17,008 nucleotides of DNA from CAYMDS01 sp964653195 (GTDB lineage: Bacteria > Patescibacteriota > Microgenomatia > Levybacterales > UBA12049): the NCBI GenBank assembly GCA_964653195.1, contig CAZZCX010000021.1, forward strand, positions 1 to 17,008, written 5' to 3'. Shown one piece after another: positions 1-7,754 of the stretch. A model generated the notes under the pieces. That model was not told the origin of the DNA, searched no databases, and saw only the letters and a program-made list of their open reading frames with translations. The stretch's first letter is position 1. Every line of letters begins with the position of its first letter. The position numbers and the translations under genes were made by a program.

Positions 1-224
1 AATACTGCATTTTCAGCACCCCCCTCCGCAACACCATATGCTAAAACCCCTTCCTGTAATTTCGTCGCGGATAAAGAATTTATAGCGATCAGCATAACTG
101 CCCCACTTGTAACTACTAATATAATCATAACATAAAATAGTAGCGAAACCAGTGCCTGCCCGTCAGCAAAGCATAGTGAATAGTACATTGTCCATAGTTT
201 ATTAGAGTGTAATTTACGACTCAT
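1..224 (-). CDS. PilX-like minor pilus assembly protein, 5' part (runs off the left edge)
   Basis: The reverse strand reads open from an ATG at 224 to the window edge, giving about 74 residues of an unfinished protein. After a hydrophilic leader comes a prepilin-like junction, ADG/QALVSLLF, then a hydrophobic helix of about 22 residues (VSLLFYVMIILVVTSGAVML), then NSLSATKLQEGVLAYGVAEGGAENA. This hydrophobic start followed by an 'AYxxAExGAENA' stretch is typical of PilX-like pilus assembly proteins in CPR pilus operons; like other PilX-type N-termini it lacks Glu at +5. It is the last visible gene of the minus-strand pilus operon. An in-frame TGA lies two codons upstream of 224, so the start cannot move further out; an internal ATG at 188 would give a more usual 10-residue leader. 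The first ~20 codons are overlaid by a heptamer repeat tract. Confidence 0.7.
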   Translation of the reverse strand, partial: MSRKLHSNKLWTMYYSLCFADGQALVSLLFYVMIILVVTSGAVMLIAINSLSATKLQEGVLAYGVAEGGAENAV

Positions 225-254
225 AATTCATAACTTATAACTTATAACTTATTA
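171..254. repeat. Degenerate heptamer tandem repeat tract
   Basis: Read on the plus strand in 7-nt steps from 171, the sequence gives GCATAGT, GAATAGT, ACATTGT, CCATAGT, then three degraded units, then CTCATAA, TTCATAA, CTTATAA, CTTATAA, CTTATTA. Three perfect ATAACTT units lie at 230-250. The first block has consensus CATAGTN and the second CATAAC-like, offset by one base. The tract spans the gap between two pilin genes and the first codons of the PilX-like gene. Confidence 0.7.
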
Positions 255-263
255 TTTATATAT

Positions 264-773
264 TCAATTTCTGTGTAATGCGACAGCTGTAGAGATATTA
301 GATATTTCTTCCCCTTTTGCTTGTTCTACTCGACTACTTAGTATCATGTCAATCTTTAAAGTTTCTTCAATACCGCCTGGATTTCCAAGTTTTGTAAAAT
401 TCAGAGAAGATATTCTAGCTAGATAACTATTAAGAAAAAATGTGCCTGAAGGATTTGAGTACACAAGGTTACCGTTTACATCGACAGAATAAGAATAAGT
501 ACCACCATCAATAACTAATGACAACGTTGAACCGCTTCCACCCTGCACTACAGGATTACTAATAGACTCAGCTCGTTGTATATCATACTTCATTTTCGAC
601 AATAAATAAGTTGAATCTATAGCTATCCCACTTGTTGATTGAGTTGATATAAAAATTTCAACAGCAGTTCCAAAAAGGCTAGTCAACACACTCAAAAATA
701 TTGCCAATAATCCAATATATATTAAAAGTTCAATTAACGTTGTACCTTTTTCCCTATTTTGTTTATATTTCAT
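264..773 (-). CDS. GspJ/PilW-like prepilin (minor pseudopilin)
   Basis: A 169-residue protein with a canonical class III (prepilin) signal: a short basic leader MKYKQNREKG, cleavage after Gly10, then TTLIELLIYIGLLAIFLSVL with Glu at +5 (residue 15) and a hydrophobic helix of about 20 residues. A prepilin peptidase would cleave it and the helix would pack into the core of a type IV pilus or pseudopilus. The remaining ~135 residues are an Ala/Ser/Asn-rich extracellular domain with no recognised catalytic motif. Position after the GspI-like gene and the 'LIELLIYIG' helix fit a GspJ/PilW-like minor pilin; the exact subclass is inferred. It starts 28 nt after the long pilin ends; the spacer is very AT-rich and has no clear Shine-Dalgarno site. 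Confidence 0.8.
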   Translation of the reverse strand: MKYKQNREKGTTLIELLIYIGLLAIFLSVLTSLFGTAVEIFISTQSTSGIAIDSTYLLSKMKYDIQRAESISNPVVQGGSGSTLSLVIDGGTYSYSVDVNGNLVYSNPSGTFFLNSYLARISSLNFTKLGNPGGIEETLKIDMILSSRVEQAKGEEISNISTAVALHRN

Positions 774-801
774 ATTTTCTATTTATTTATATATCTATAA
801 T

Positions 802-3483
802 TTACGGAGAATAATTTACTGTCATATCATTCATTACCGGTGTCGAATTATAATCGGTAGTCATAAAAAAACCTTTATACCTGAAACAGCGGGCAGGATT
901 CTTATATCCATTTGCACCGCTTCCTATAAAAATTGCACTTTCAGTGGCAGTATAAAAAGAAGTATCAGTCCCATCTGGCCCCACATAATTAAAGACAGCA
1001 CCACTACAACTACCACTGACAGGATCTGCTCCAGCAAATTGAAATTTAATATCCGTATTCGTCGGCTCACTCATGCTTGTACTGTATGCATTAAAAGCAG
1101 TGCTGTACCCAGCGTCTATAGTAATCGATTCTATAGTACCTGTATCTAAATAAGTTCCATCAGGGCCACCTTGAATTATTTTCAGCTCATTGAGTGTATT
1201 ATTGGCGACCATGTACACATAATTGTCTCCGTCAGCCTCAGATACTGAAGTTAAATCATTAAAGCCATCGTTGTAATTTATACCTCCACAATAATTAGGN
1301 NNNNNNNNNNNNNNNNNNNNNNNNNNNNNNNNNNNNNNNNNNNNNNNNNNNNNNNNNNNNNNNNNNNNNNNNNNNNNNNNNNNNNNNNNNNNNNNNNNNC
1401 CAATCAGTTTCCAGCTTGAATTCCCTCCTGAATATCGGCCACAGCTAGTACTTGAAATACTAGGACTTGAACTTGAATCCGGAATATTTGTAGCGTTAAC
1501 CAGATTAAATTCAGGATTAGTTCCTGCTCCAACAGCTATAAATATATAATTGTTTCCTGCTACAGTGACACCATAGATATCATTTGTGGCATATAGTTCG
1601 ATATTGCCACCATCTGAACAATCATTATGCGCAGGTGTAGTAGTATCGCTCCAAGTAGTTCCTGTTTGACCGCTGCTATATTTTCTATCTACCCCACTAC
1701 CAGGAAGGCAATCATATCCATCTAGTTGAATACGACAACCCAACTGATCCAATTCACTGCCTGACGATTTACTGTCTATATTATTTAAATCAAAAACATA
1801 TAAATATCCACCTGATGCCACATAGCCCCTGTCATCCATAACTGTAAGAGTTGTACCACCATATTCAAATGGCGCTTGATCATTGCTCCCTGCCCCTAAG
1901 CTATAATAAACTTTTGCAGATGCCCAATCGAGTGAAAAATCACGCGAATTATTGCTAGCAACATTGACTACTCGAAGACGGAAGTTCGCATTTGAAAAAT
2001 TAGAATCAGTCCAAGTCCTTCCCCATAAATCAGAAGAACCACCTAAAATGTAAGTAGCTTCAGAAGTATTTAACATATCAGTTGTTTTTTCAGTAGTCCA
2101 CGTAATTCCCCCATCCCAAGAAATTTGAATACACATAAAAGGGGTACCTACTTGACTATCTACTCTCGCATCTAGTCGAACCTCAATTCCATTTATTGTT
2201 GCACCTGCGGGGATTCCAAAATTATAATTATAAAATCTATGTTTATCTTTATCCGCTCCGCCACAATTTGTACCTGTCCCATTACCGCTATTTGAATCTA
2301 ATGCAAATGATGAATTATTTGTATATCCACGTGTAGGATTTGAAGCAAAGCCATCATTGTCACCTGCGCTACTTGTTTCTGCTGCATTGGATGTTGGATC
2401 TTTAAAACCTGTGTCAAGTCCTGCATTTGGATTTAAAATTCTAGTGTTGAAGTGAGTCCAATATTTATATATTTTATTTGTATAATCCTGAAATTCAGCA
2501 TTTCCAGCTTGGTTATCATCTATTAATACAGCAATTACTTCTTTATCTGGTTTTGTAGTAGCAATTATTGCGTATAGTTTTCCAGAGGTGGAAGTATAAT
2601 ACTTTACATCATTTGTTCTAAAATTATTATCTAACCCAATCCCTGTCGGTACTAAATCACCTGAACTGTATTTGGTCGCGTCAAGAGTGAAAGTGCCTTC
2701 TAATGTAGAAACAGGTGGATCGCTATTTGCTGAAACCGTAACATAGGCTAATTTGACTGATTCAGTAGCTGTAGGTGAAGTACCTACAAAAACATCATTT
2801 GGAATACTGTTTGATAAATTTGATTTTGCCGCAACCGCAACAGGTGGACCATCAGGTAAATCAATGGTCGAACTAGAAAAAGCAGGTTCACACCATTTAG
2901 CTTTCGTATTGACAGAAAGAGTTACCTCACCTCCATTTGTATTCGTAATATCGACATTTGCACGCGTGTTAAGCATAAACTCAGAGTATGCTGTTTGTAT
3001 AAAAGACAAATTATCCAGATATCGCGTCAAATAAACAGTCGATACAATTGATGAAGGAATCGGAAGTGGCCATGAGATGGTAATTTCAGCTTTTTTTGTT
3101 GATGGATCTAATGCTCCACCTGAAGGAACTATTGCACCATCCTCTCGATATACATCGCTAATTACTATTTGACGCGTAAAACCATTTATACTTTGAGGAC
3201 CATCCGCCAAAGCCCATGTAGATCCTGCTATAACTGGATGATATGTACCATTTAAAGCAAAAGTAGTCCATCCTTTTTCGCGAACGCTTCTTATTGCACT
3301 TTGAGCTTCTTCCATCAACAATGTTCCTGCAAAACGCTCTTTTTGCTGAGCTGTTCCATTACGAGATGCCATTATACCAGCGGCAATTGCAGGTAAAATA
3401 ATCGCAGCAAGAGCTATAGCAAGCAATATTTCAATTAATGTTTGTCCTTTCTCTAATTTATTTGTGCTTAATGATTCATTCAT
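802..3483 (-). CDS. Giant GspI/PilV-like prepilin with long extracellular region (contains assembly gap)
   Basis: The N-terminus is a standard prepilin: leader ending EKG (Gly13), then QTLIEILLAIALAAIILPAI with Glu at +5. Ordinary GspI/PilV proteins are about 120-200 residues, whereas this frame is about 890. After the pilin helix come: residues ~150-360, a Ser/Thr/Asn-rich region with KAKWCEP and DLPDGPPVAVAA; ~385-530, a beta-rich jelly-roll-like module (YNFGIPAGATINGIEVRLDA, later QISWDGGITWT and DFSLDWASAKVYYS); ~540-790, repeats of a propeller-like type with phrases such as YVASGGYLYVFDLNN and NYIFIAVGAG; and a C-terminal module with paired Cys (SGSCSG, ARCFRY) ending MNDMTVNYSP. I recognise this architecture from CPR pilus loci, where it is usually annotated only as hypothetical; an adhesin-like tip pilin is an inference. 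A run of 100 N interrupts the frame at residues ~695-728, so true length and continuity are unproven. It starts 2 nt after the GspH-like gene stops. Confidence 0.75.
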   Translation of the reverse strand: MNESLSTNKLEKGQTLIEILLAIALAAIILPAIAAGIMASRNGTAQQKERFAGTLLMEEAQSAIRSVREKGWTTFALNGTYHPVIAGSTWALADGPQSINGFTRQIVISDVYREDGAIVPSGGALDPSTKKAEITISWPLPIPSSIVSTVYLTRYLDNLSFIQTAYSEFMLNTRANVDITNTNGGEVTLSVNTKAKWCEPAFSSSTIDLPDGPPVAVAAKSNLSNSIPNDVFVGTSPTATESVKLAYVTVSANSDPPVSTLEGTFTLDATKYSSGDLVPTGIGLDNNFRTNDVKYYTSTSGKLYAIIATTKPDKEVIAVLIDDNQAGNAEFQDYTNKIYKYWTHFNTRILNPNAGLDTGFKDPTSNAAETSSAGDNDGFASNPTRGYTNNSSFALDSNSGNGTGTNCGGADKDKHRFYNYNFGIPAGATINGIEVRLDARVDSQVGTPFMCIQISWDGGITWTTEKTTDMLNTSEATYILGGSSDLWGRTWTDSNFSNANFRLRVVNVASNNSRDFSLDWASAKVYYSLGAGSNDQAPFEYGGTTLTVMDDRGYVASGGYLYVFDLNNIDSKSSGSELDQLGCRIQLDGYDCLPGSGVDRKYSSGQTGTTWSDTTTPAHNDCSDGGNIELYATNDIYGVTVAGNNYIFIAVGAGTNPEFNLVNATNIPDSSSSPSISSTSCGRYSGGNSSWKLIXXXXXXXXXXXXXXXXXXXXXXXXXXXXXXXXXXPNYCGGINYNDGFNDLTSVSEADGDNYVYMVANNTLNELKIIQGGPDGTYLDTGTIESITIDAGYSTAFNAYSTSMSEPTNTDIKFQFAGADPVSGSCSGAVFNYVGPDGTDTSFYTATESAIFIGSGANGYKNPARCFRYKGFFMTTDYNSTPVMNDMTVNYSP
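1300..1399. other. Assembly gap (100 N)
   Basis: Exactly 100 undetermined bases, the usual placeholder for a scaffold gap of unknown size. It lies inside the giant pilin gene. The frames on the two sides agree if the gap is taken literally as 100 nt, but the real length is unknown. A collapsed repeat in the propeller-like region is a plausible cause of the assembly break. Confidence 0.95.
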
Positions 3484-3485
3484 AA

Positions 3486-3962
3486 TTAATTTACTGAGGT
3501 TATTACACCGTATTTATTATATTGTAAAGTTTTTGTGGCTTTTGTAGTATTATCTCTTAACAATAAGCTTCCTCCAGCACTTAATTCACCAGAAACTCTA
3601 CTGAAAATTAGATCTGCAGGCGGTGAAACAAAGCTAATGTTATCTCCCAACTGGATTGTGAAATTAGATTCTTCAAGTAAATTAAAAGTAGAGCCAGAAA
3701 ACAGAGTATATTCAGATGTGCCGAAATGGATTCCATAACTGTCTGACGCAGTCCTACCACTAGTATCACCGACCATAGATTTCAACTGCTGCTGTCTCAA
3801 ATCTGCACTGACAATTTCAATACTTGTATTGAGTGATGTCCTTTGTTTAGCACCAACAAGACTCATAGTTGCTATACCAGCAAGTGTTGCAAATATAGTC
3901 ATCGTTATGAGAAGTTCAGTTAAAGTAAAACCAGCCTGGAGTTTAAGTCTGCTATTTGCCAT
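3486..3962 (-). CDS. GspH/FimT-like prepilin
   Basis: A 158-residue prepilin. Leader MANSRLKLQAG is cleaved after Gly11 before FTLTELLITMTIFATLAGIA, with Glu at +5 (residue 16). The mature part continues SLVGAKQRTSLNTSIEIVSADLRQQQLKSM, an amphipathic continuation of the helix common in GspH/FimT proteins, followed by a small beta-rich domain with YGIHFGTSEYTLF and YNKYGVITSVN at the end. Such minor pilins prime assembly of the pilus or pseudopilus at the inner membrane. It starts 2 nt after pilC stops, and the clear GGGAGGA ribosome binding site 8 nt upstream lies inside the last codons of pilC, so translation is probably coupled. Assignment to GspH/FimT rather than another minor pilin rests on size and N-terminal wording. 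Confidence 0.8.
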   Translation of the reverse strand: MANSRLKLQAGFTLTELLITMTIFATLAGIATMSLVGAKQRTSLNTSIEIVSADLRQQQLKSMVGDTSGRTASDSYGIHFGTSEYTLFSGSTFNLLEESNFTIQLGDNISFVSPPADLIFSRVSGELSAGGSLLLRDNTTKATKTLQYNKYGVITSVN

Positions 3963-3964
3963 TT

Positions 3965-5017
3965 CTATCGTCCTCCCACTTGACCTACTAAATTATAAAT
4001 TGGTGCAATGATAGCAAGCATCATGCCTCCAATCATTACGCCAACAAAAACCAACATAACCGGCTCCATAAGAGCAGTGACCATTTTTACGGAGTTTGAT
4101 ACCTGATAATCGAGATAATCTGAACTTTCCTGCATGGACTTATCAAGAGATCCAGTCTTTTCACCTGCTTCAATAATTTTTATAACTACATTAGGGAAAA
4201 CTTTCTTGTAATCCTTAAGACCATCTGTAATTTTTTTTCCTCCCATAACAGATTCTTTAGCATGCCTTATTGCTAGTGTAACTTCCTTTTTCATTACTAC
4301 CTCTTCACTTAACTCTAAAGCCCCAGTTACTGGAATTCCGGCACTTAATAAAAGAAACATACTGCGAGTAAATCTAGTCAGATCAATTTGCCTAGTAAGA
4401 GTTGAAACGTAAGGAAGCGCAAAAAATACTCCAAGCACTATTTTCTTATTTCTTTTATATATAAATATAAATAAAGCGGTCACAATTGCGGTAGCTATTA
4501 CAAGAGGAATTGTTTGCTGAAGCAATAAATTAGACAAAAAGATCATAATTTTTGTAGGCACAGGTAATTCCACGCTCATCCGACCGAATACTGTTGAGAT
4601 TTTTGGAATTACAACAACTAAAATCATTAACATAACTGCGAAAAAAACAAAAAGTATAAAAACTGGATACACCATCGCTGATTTTATCTTGTCATTAAAC
4701 TCCATGTCTTTTTTAATTATCTTTATAAGATCACCTAATGTAACATTTAAGGTACCTGCTTCTTCCGATGCTCTAATAATATTGACTGTAACTTTATCAA
4801 AGACACGAGGGAATTTACTTAGTATCGTATAAACCCTTTTCCCCTGAACCAAATCATCTTTCAAAGTATCCAGAATTAATTTTTGGCTTCCTTTTGTTCC
4901 TTCCATTAAAGACTCAACCGCTTCTAGTATAGGTATACCTGCTGACAGCATAGTCGCCAAATTACCGATAAGTGTAATTTTATCGTTATTAGATAATGAT
5001 GCATTTTCTGTTTTCAT
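3965..5017 (-). CDS. pilC: Type IV pilus inner-membrane platform protein PilC/GspF
   Basis: A 350-residue polytopic membrane protein of the GspF/PilC family, the platform on which the assembly ATPase acts. It has the duplicated architecture of the family: two cytoplasmic helical domains with matching motifs, LSAGIPILEAVE at 24-35 and LSAGIPVTGALE at 224-235, and the paired signatures RASEEAGTL (82-90) and IIEAGEKTGSL (281-291). Transmembrane segments lie at about 116-138, 170-187 and 316-340. Family members are commonly 350-410 residues, so this is a compact version with a short N-terminus. The ATG overlaps the gspE/pilB stop by 4 nt (ATGA), indicating translational coupling of ATPase and platform, as expected for partners in one machine. 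No retraction ATPase (PilT) is visible in the window. Confidence 0.95.
   Translation of the reverse strand: MKTENASLSNNDKITLIGNLATMLSAGIPILEAVESLMEGTKGSQKLILDTLKDDLVQGKRVYTILSKFPRVFDKVTVNIIRASEEAGTLNVTLGDLIKIIKKDMEFNDKIKSAMVYPVFILFVFFAVMLMILVVVIPKISTVFGRMSVELPVPTKIMIFLSNLLLQQTIPLVIATAIVTALFIFIYKRNKKIVLGVFFALPYVSTLTRQIDLTRFTRSMFLLLSAGIPVTGALELSEEVVMKKEVTLAIRHAKESVMGGKKITDGLKDYKKVFPNVVIKIIEAGEKTGSLDKSMQESSDYLDYQVSNSVKMVTALMEPVMLVFVGVMIGGMMLAIIAPIYNLVGQVGGR
3971..3977 (-). promoter_or_regulatory. Shine-Dalgarno site for the GspH-like gene, inside the pilC 3' end
   Basis: The reverse strand reads GGGAGGA followed by 8 nt and then ATG at 3962. It overlaps the last sense codons (GTG GGA GGA CGA) of the pilC frame. 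It is the only strong Shine-Dalgarno match I see at a gene start in the window, and shows that the anti-SD mechanism works in this organism at least inside operons. Confidence 0.7.
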
Positions 5018-6699
5018 AAAGTTTCTACTTTAGTTACTCTCATTACTTCCTCAATTGTTGTTAAGCCTTTAACAGTTTTATCTAGTCCATCTTCAAGCAT
5101 AGTAGTCATACCTTCTTCGATGGCCTTTTTTAAAAGAATATCAGAGTCTGACCTTTCCACAATTAGCCTTTTAATTTCCTTAGTTAATTCTAAAACTTCA
5201 AAAACTCCAAGCCTTCCGGCATAACCTGTATCATGACACACTTTGCAACCTTTACCTTGGTATAATCTTATTTTTTCATTCTCACCAAAATGTTTTTTTA
5301 TAATTGATTCAGATAAATTTTTCTTAAGGTCATTTGTTTCAATCTCCAATGACGCTTTGCACATTTCACAGATTTTTCTGACAAGTCTTTGTCCGATAAT
5401 AACATTTACTGTTGATGCAACTAAAAAAGGTTCTACTTTCATATCAATAAGCCTTGGAAGCGTTGTGGCAGCATCATTTGTATGTAGAGTTGACAAGACC
5501 AAATGACCAGTTAATGCTGCGTTTACTGCAATCCCTGCGGTTTCACCATCTCTGATCTCACCAACGAAAACTATATTTGGATCCTGGCGAAGAATAGAAC
5601 GAAGCCCACTTGCAAATGTAAGATTCGTTTTTGGGTTAACATTAATCTGATTAACTCCTTTAATTCGATACTCAACAGGATCCTCAATTGTTGTGATATT
5701 TTTTTCTCTGGTATTTAAAACTTTTAAAACAGCATAAATACTTGTTGTTTTACCGGAACCAGTAGGACCAGTTGAGAGTATCATACCAAACGATTTGCTA
5801 TAGGCATTATTAACTTTTTTGAGATCTGTTTCATTCATTCCTAAATCAACTAAGGAAAATAATTTAAGCCGAGATGTCAATAAGCGAAGTACTATTTTTT
5901 CACCATCGGAAATAGGCAAAATTGATACGCGAATGTCTATTTCATCTATATCAACTGACATTCTCATTTTGCCATCTTGAGGCGCTAAATGTTCATCTGT
6001 CCTAAGTCTGGATAATACTTTTATTCTGGTTACAATCTGATCATGTAAAGCCTTCGGAAATTCTAAAACATCATGCAATACACCGTCTATTCTAAAACGC
6101 ACTAATGAATTCTTTTCTTGTGGCTCAATGTGAATATCTGACGCATTATCGTGATATCCGTAATTTATGATTGCATCAACTATTTTACCTACCGGTGCGT
6201 CATTTAAAATAATCCTTCCTGATTTCTCCAGATGATCTTTTATGAAAGTATCAAATGTTTTTTGAAGATCTTTTTTATAAACACGTAAAACATCATAAAT
6301 GTCACGTTCTGTTGCAAAATAAGGGATTATTTTCATACCTGTTTTTCTTGCAACCATGGTCTGAAGTTCCTTATTTGACGGATCAGCCATTGCAAGCTTT
6401 ATTCCTGTTTCATCTCTATCGAAAGCAACTATTTTCTGCTTCCTCGCTACACGCTCCGGTACAATTCGTGCAATATCATCAGGAATTGAAAGCTTAGATA
6501 ATGATACAAAGGGGATGCTGTAATAATCTGCAATAAGCATACCTAGCTGCTCATCAGTGATAATATCTTTTTCAATTAAAGCTTCTTCTATCGATAATCT
6601 GGAATTTTTAGCGAAACTTAAAACATCGGTGATTTTTTCATCAGTAATTAAACCGTTTTTCTTAAGAAGTTCTACAAGTTTGTCTGGATCTAGATACAT
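5014..6699 (-). CDS. pilB: Type IV pilus assembly ATPase PilB/GspE
   Basis: A 561-residue secretion ATPase that powers pilin extraction and polymerisation from the cytoplasmic side. The N-terminal ~150 residues form a MshEN/GspE-N domain (LVELLKKNGLITDEKI, QLGMLIADYYSIPFV). The ATPase core follows: SDIHIEPQ at 188-195, Walker A GPTGSGKT at 311-318, Asp box TTIEDPVEYR at 336-345, Walker B IVFVGEIRD at 376-384, and His box GHLVLSTLHTNDA at 398-410. Two Cys pairs, CEMC (444-447) and CKVC (485-488), make the tetracysteine zinc site of PilB/GspE proteins, which PilT lacks; this decides for the assembly ATPase. Length is normal for the family and all catalytic motifs are intact. Start at ATG 6699, 44 nt after the receiver gene; no Shine-Dalgarno site is evident. 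GspE and PilB cannot be told apart by sequence alone; no secretin is visible. Confidence 0.95.
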   Translation of the reverse strand: MYLDPDKLVELLKKNGLITDEKITDVLSFAKNSRLSIEEALIEKDIITDEQLGMLIADYYSIPFVSLSKLSIPDDIARIVPERVARKQKIVAFDRDETGIKLAMADPSNKELQTMVARKTGMKIIPYFATERDIYDVLRVYKKDLQKTFDTFIKDHLEKSGRIILNDAPVGKIVDAIINYGYHDNASDIHIEPQEKNSLVRFRIDGVLHDVLEFPKALHDQIVTRIKVLSRLRTDEHLAPQDGKMRMSVDIDEIDIRVSILPISDGEKIVLRLLTSRLKLFSLVDLGMNETDLKKVNNAYSKSFGMILSTGPTGSGKTTSIYAVLKVLNTREKNITTIEDPVEYRIKGVNQINVNPKTNLTFASGLRSILRQDPNIVFVGEIRDGETAGIAVNAALTGHLVLSTLHTNDAATTLPRLIDMKVEPFLVASTVNVIIGQRLVRKICEMCKASLEIETNDLKKNLSESIIKKHFGENEKIRLYQGKGCKVCHDTGYAGRLGVFEVLELTKEIKRLIVERSDSDILLKKAIEEGMTTMLEDGLDKTVKGLTTIEEVMRVTKVETL

Positions 6700-6743
6700 A
6701 TTGGCAGAATGTAACTGTTTACTATTTATAAATTACTATCAAA

Positions 6744-7133
6744 TTATATTATTTTACCCTCGCTCTTCTCAAAATTAGCTTCAATCTTCGTTAAAAGATC
6801 ATTTACATTATAAAAAGTCTTATTCATATAATCATTCGCTCCAAGACTTTTGGCACGATTGATATCTTCATCTTGTCCTAATGTCGAAAATACAATTACT
6901 GGAATATTTTTCCATTTATTATTCATAGATCTTTGTCTTAATACTTCAAACCCATCTACTTCGGGCATTACAAGATCTAATAGTATCAAATCGAAGTTAT
7001 CACTCTCTAATTTACTAATTGCTTCTCTACCGTTATTTACAGTTATTACCTCATATCCATTCTCAATTAATTTACTAGAATAAAATTTTTGAAAGAAAAT
7101 GTCATCTTCAACTAATAATATTCTTCTTGTCAC
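6744..7133 (-). CDS. CheY-like single-domain response regulator
   Basis: A 129-residue stand-alone receiver domain with no output domain. The conserved phosphorylation site is complete: acidic pair Asp10-Asp11 (LLVEDD), phospho-acceptor Asp53 (LILLDLVMP), switch Ser83/Thr84 (VIVFSTLG) and Lys105 (GANDYMNKTF). It should be phosphorylated on Asp53 and act by protein contact. The start is GTG at 7133 and overlaps the Hpt stop codon as GTGA, so the two proteins are almost certainly translated together. Position just upstream of pilB suggests control of pilus assembly, comparable to receivers that act on PilB/PilT-type motors, but this is inference. No sensor kinase lies in the window. Confidence 0.92.
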   Translation of the reverse strand: MTRRILLVEDDIFFQKFYSSKLIENGYEVITVNNGREAISKLESDNFDLILLDLVMPEVDGFEVLRQRSMNNKWKNIPVIVFSTLGQDEDINRAKSLGANDYMNKTFYNVNDLLTKIEANFEKSEGKII

Positions 7134-7516
7134 AGTACTATCCCCAATCCCTTTCTTAAATTCTTAGATCTACTGACTACATCATCTGGTTCTTTATTTT
7201 CAGTTTTTATAAAATCTAAATATTTTGCTATTTCTTCAATCTCTTTTTGGATAAGAGTGTTTGACTCACTGCTAAGAATACCTTTTTTCTCAATTATCCC
7301 TTTAATATATTTTTCAAGTATAGTGACATAGTCACCAAAATTTGTGTACTGCATAATATAAATCTCTCCCTTTAAAGAATGTAGGTGTAAATGCAACTCA
7401 GTAAGTTTTTGTATATCACTCACCAAAATCAAGTCATCTAATATACTTTTTATTTTTTCAATATGTTTTCGGGTAGTATCAAAAAAGAGATCTCTAAATT
7501 GAGTTAAATCATCCAT
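7130..7516 (-). CDS. Hpt (histidine phosphotransfer) domain protein
   Basis: A 128-residue, largely alpha-helical protein with the Hpt signature around residues 42-51: LHLHLHSLKGE, where His46 followed by x-x-Lys-Gly fits the phosphorylated His of Hpt domains (H-x-x-K-G). The rest fits a four-helix bundle: residues ~5-30, 35-60, ~62-76 and ~83-105, then a basic tail. It would pass a phosphoryl group between a receiver of a hybrid kinase and the adjacent receiver protein, with which it overlaps by 4 nt. It is the first gene of the minus-strand pilus operon. No histidine kinase is seen here, so the donor must be elsewhere or the protein may have another partner. The Hpt call rests on a short motif plus gene context. 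Confidence 0.78.
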   Translation of the reverse strand: MDDLTQFRDLFFDTTRKHIEKIKSILDDLILVSDIQKLTELHLHLHSLKGEIYIMQYTNFGDYVTILEKYIKGIIEKKGILSSESNTLIQKEIEEIAKYLDFIKTENKEPDDVVSRSKNLRKGLGIVL

Positions 7517-7544
7517 ATACTTTTTACTTTCTATATTTATAAAT

Positions 7545-7573
7545 AGTATAGAATAGTTATATCATAAGCACAA
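7545..7573 (-). promoter_or_regulatory. Candidate promoter of the Hpt/pilus operon
   Basis: On the minus strand a -10 TATACT (7550-7545) lies 17 nt after a weak -35 TTGTGC (7573-7568). It would start transcription about 22 nt before the Hpt ATG. The -10 matches 5 of 6 consensus bases but the -35 only about 3 of 6, and other AT-rich hexamers nearby could serve. Confidence 0.4.
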
Positions 7574-7713
7574 CCACATCAAACTTAAATCTATTTATAT
7601 AAACACAAATATCGTCAAGCTTAATAAAGATAAGAAAGTTTTTGATTTTAAATAATAAGCTCAAATACAATCAGTGGACAACGATTTTAAATCACCTTGT
7701 TTTATAGATTCTA

Positions 7714-7741
7714 CTTTTGCGAAACTTGATTAAAGCAAAAG
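7714..7741. promoter_or_regulatory. Inverted repeat flanking the -35 of the PEP-synthase-like gene
   Basis: Perfect 7-bp arms CTTTTGC (7714-7720) and GCAAAAG (7735-7741) are separated by 14 nt. The spacer contains the putative -35 TTGATT. The arms are 21 bp apart start to start, two helical turns, a geometry that suits a dimeric repressor, but chance cannot be ruled out in AT-rich DNA. Confidence 0.35.
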
Positions 7742-7754
7742 GCTTAGACATAAT
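7726..7754 (+). promoter_or_regulatory. Probable leaderless promoter of the PEP-synthase-like gene
   Basis: A -35 TTGATT (7726-7731) and -10 CATAAT (7749-7754, 5 of 6) are spaced by 17 nt. Only 6 nt separate the -10 from the ATG at 7761, so transcription would begin at or within a base of the start codon. There is no Shine-Dalgarno site, consistent with a leaderless mRNA. Confidence 0.55.

Noticed and set aside
230..250. Short tandem repeats as a CRISPR array
   Set aside because: The units are 7 nt with no spacers, and no cas gene is present.
2753..3034. Plus-strand 93-codon open frame
   Set aside because: It is antisense to the giant pilin coding sequence and shows no recognisable domain or initiation signal.
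1..7516. Left operon as a type II secretion system
   Set aside because: The ATPase, platform and pseudopilin-like genes fit either system, but no secretin or GspC/L/M gene is seen and the giant pilin is typical of CPR pilus loci; a pilus is preferred though not proven.
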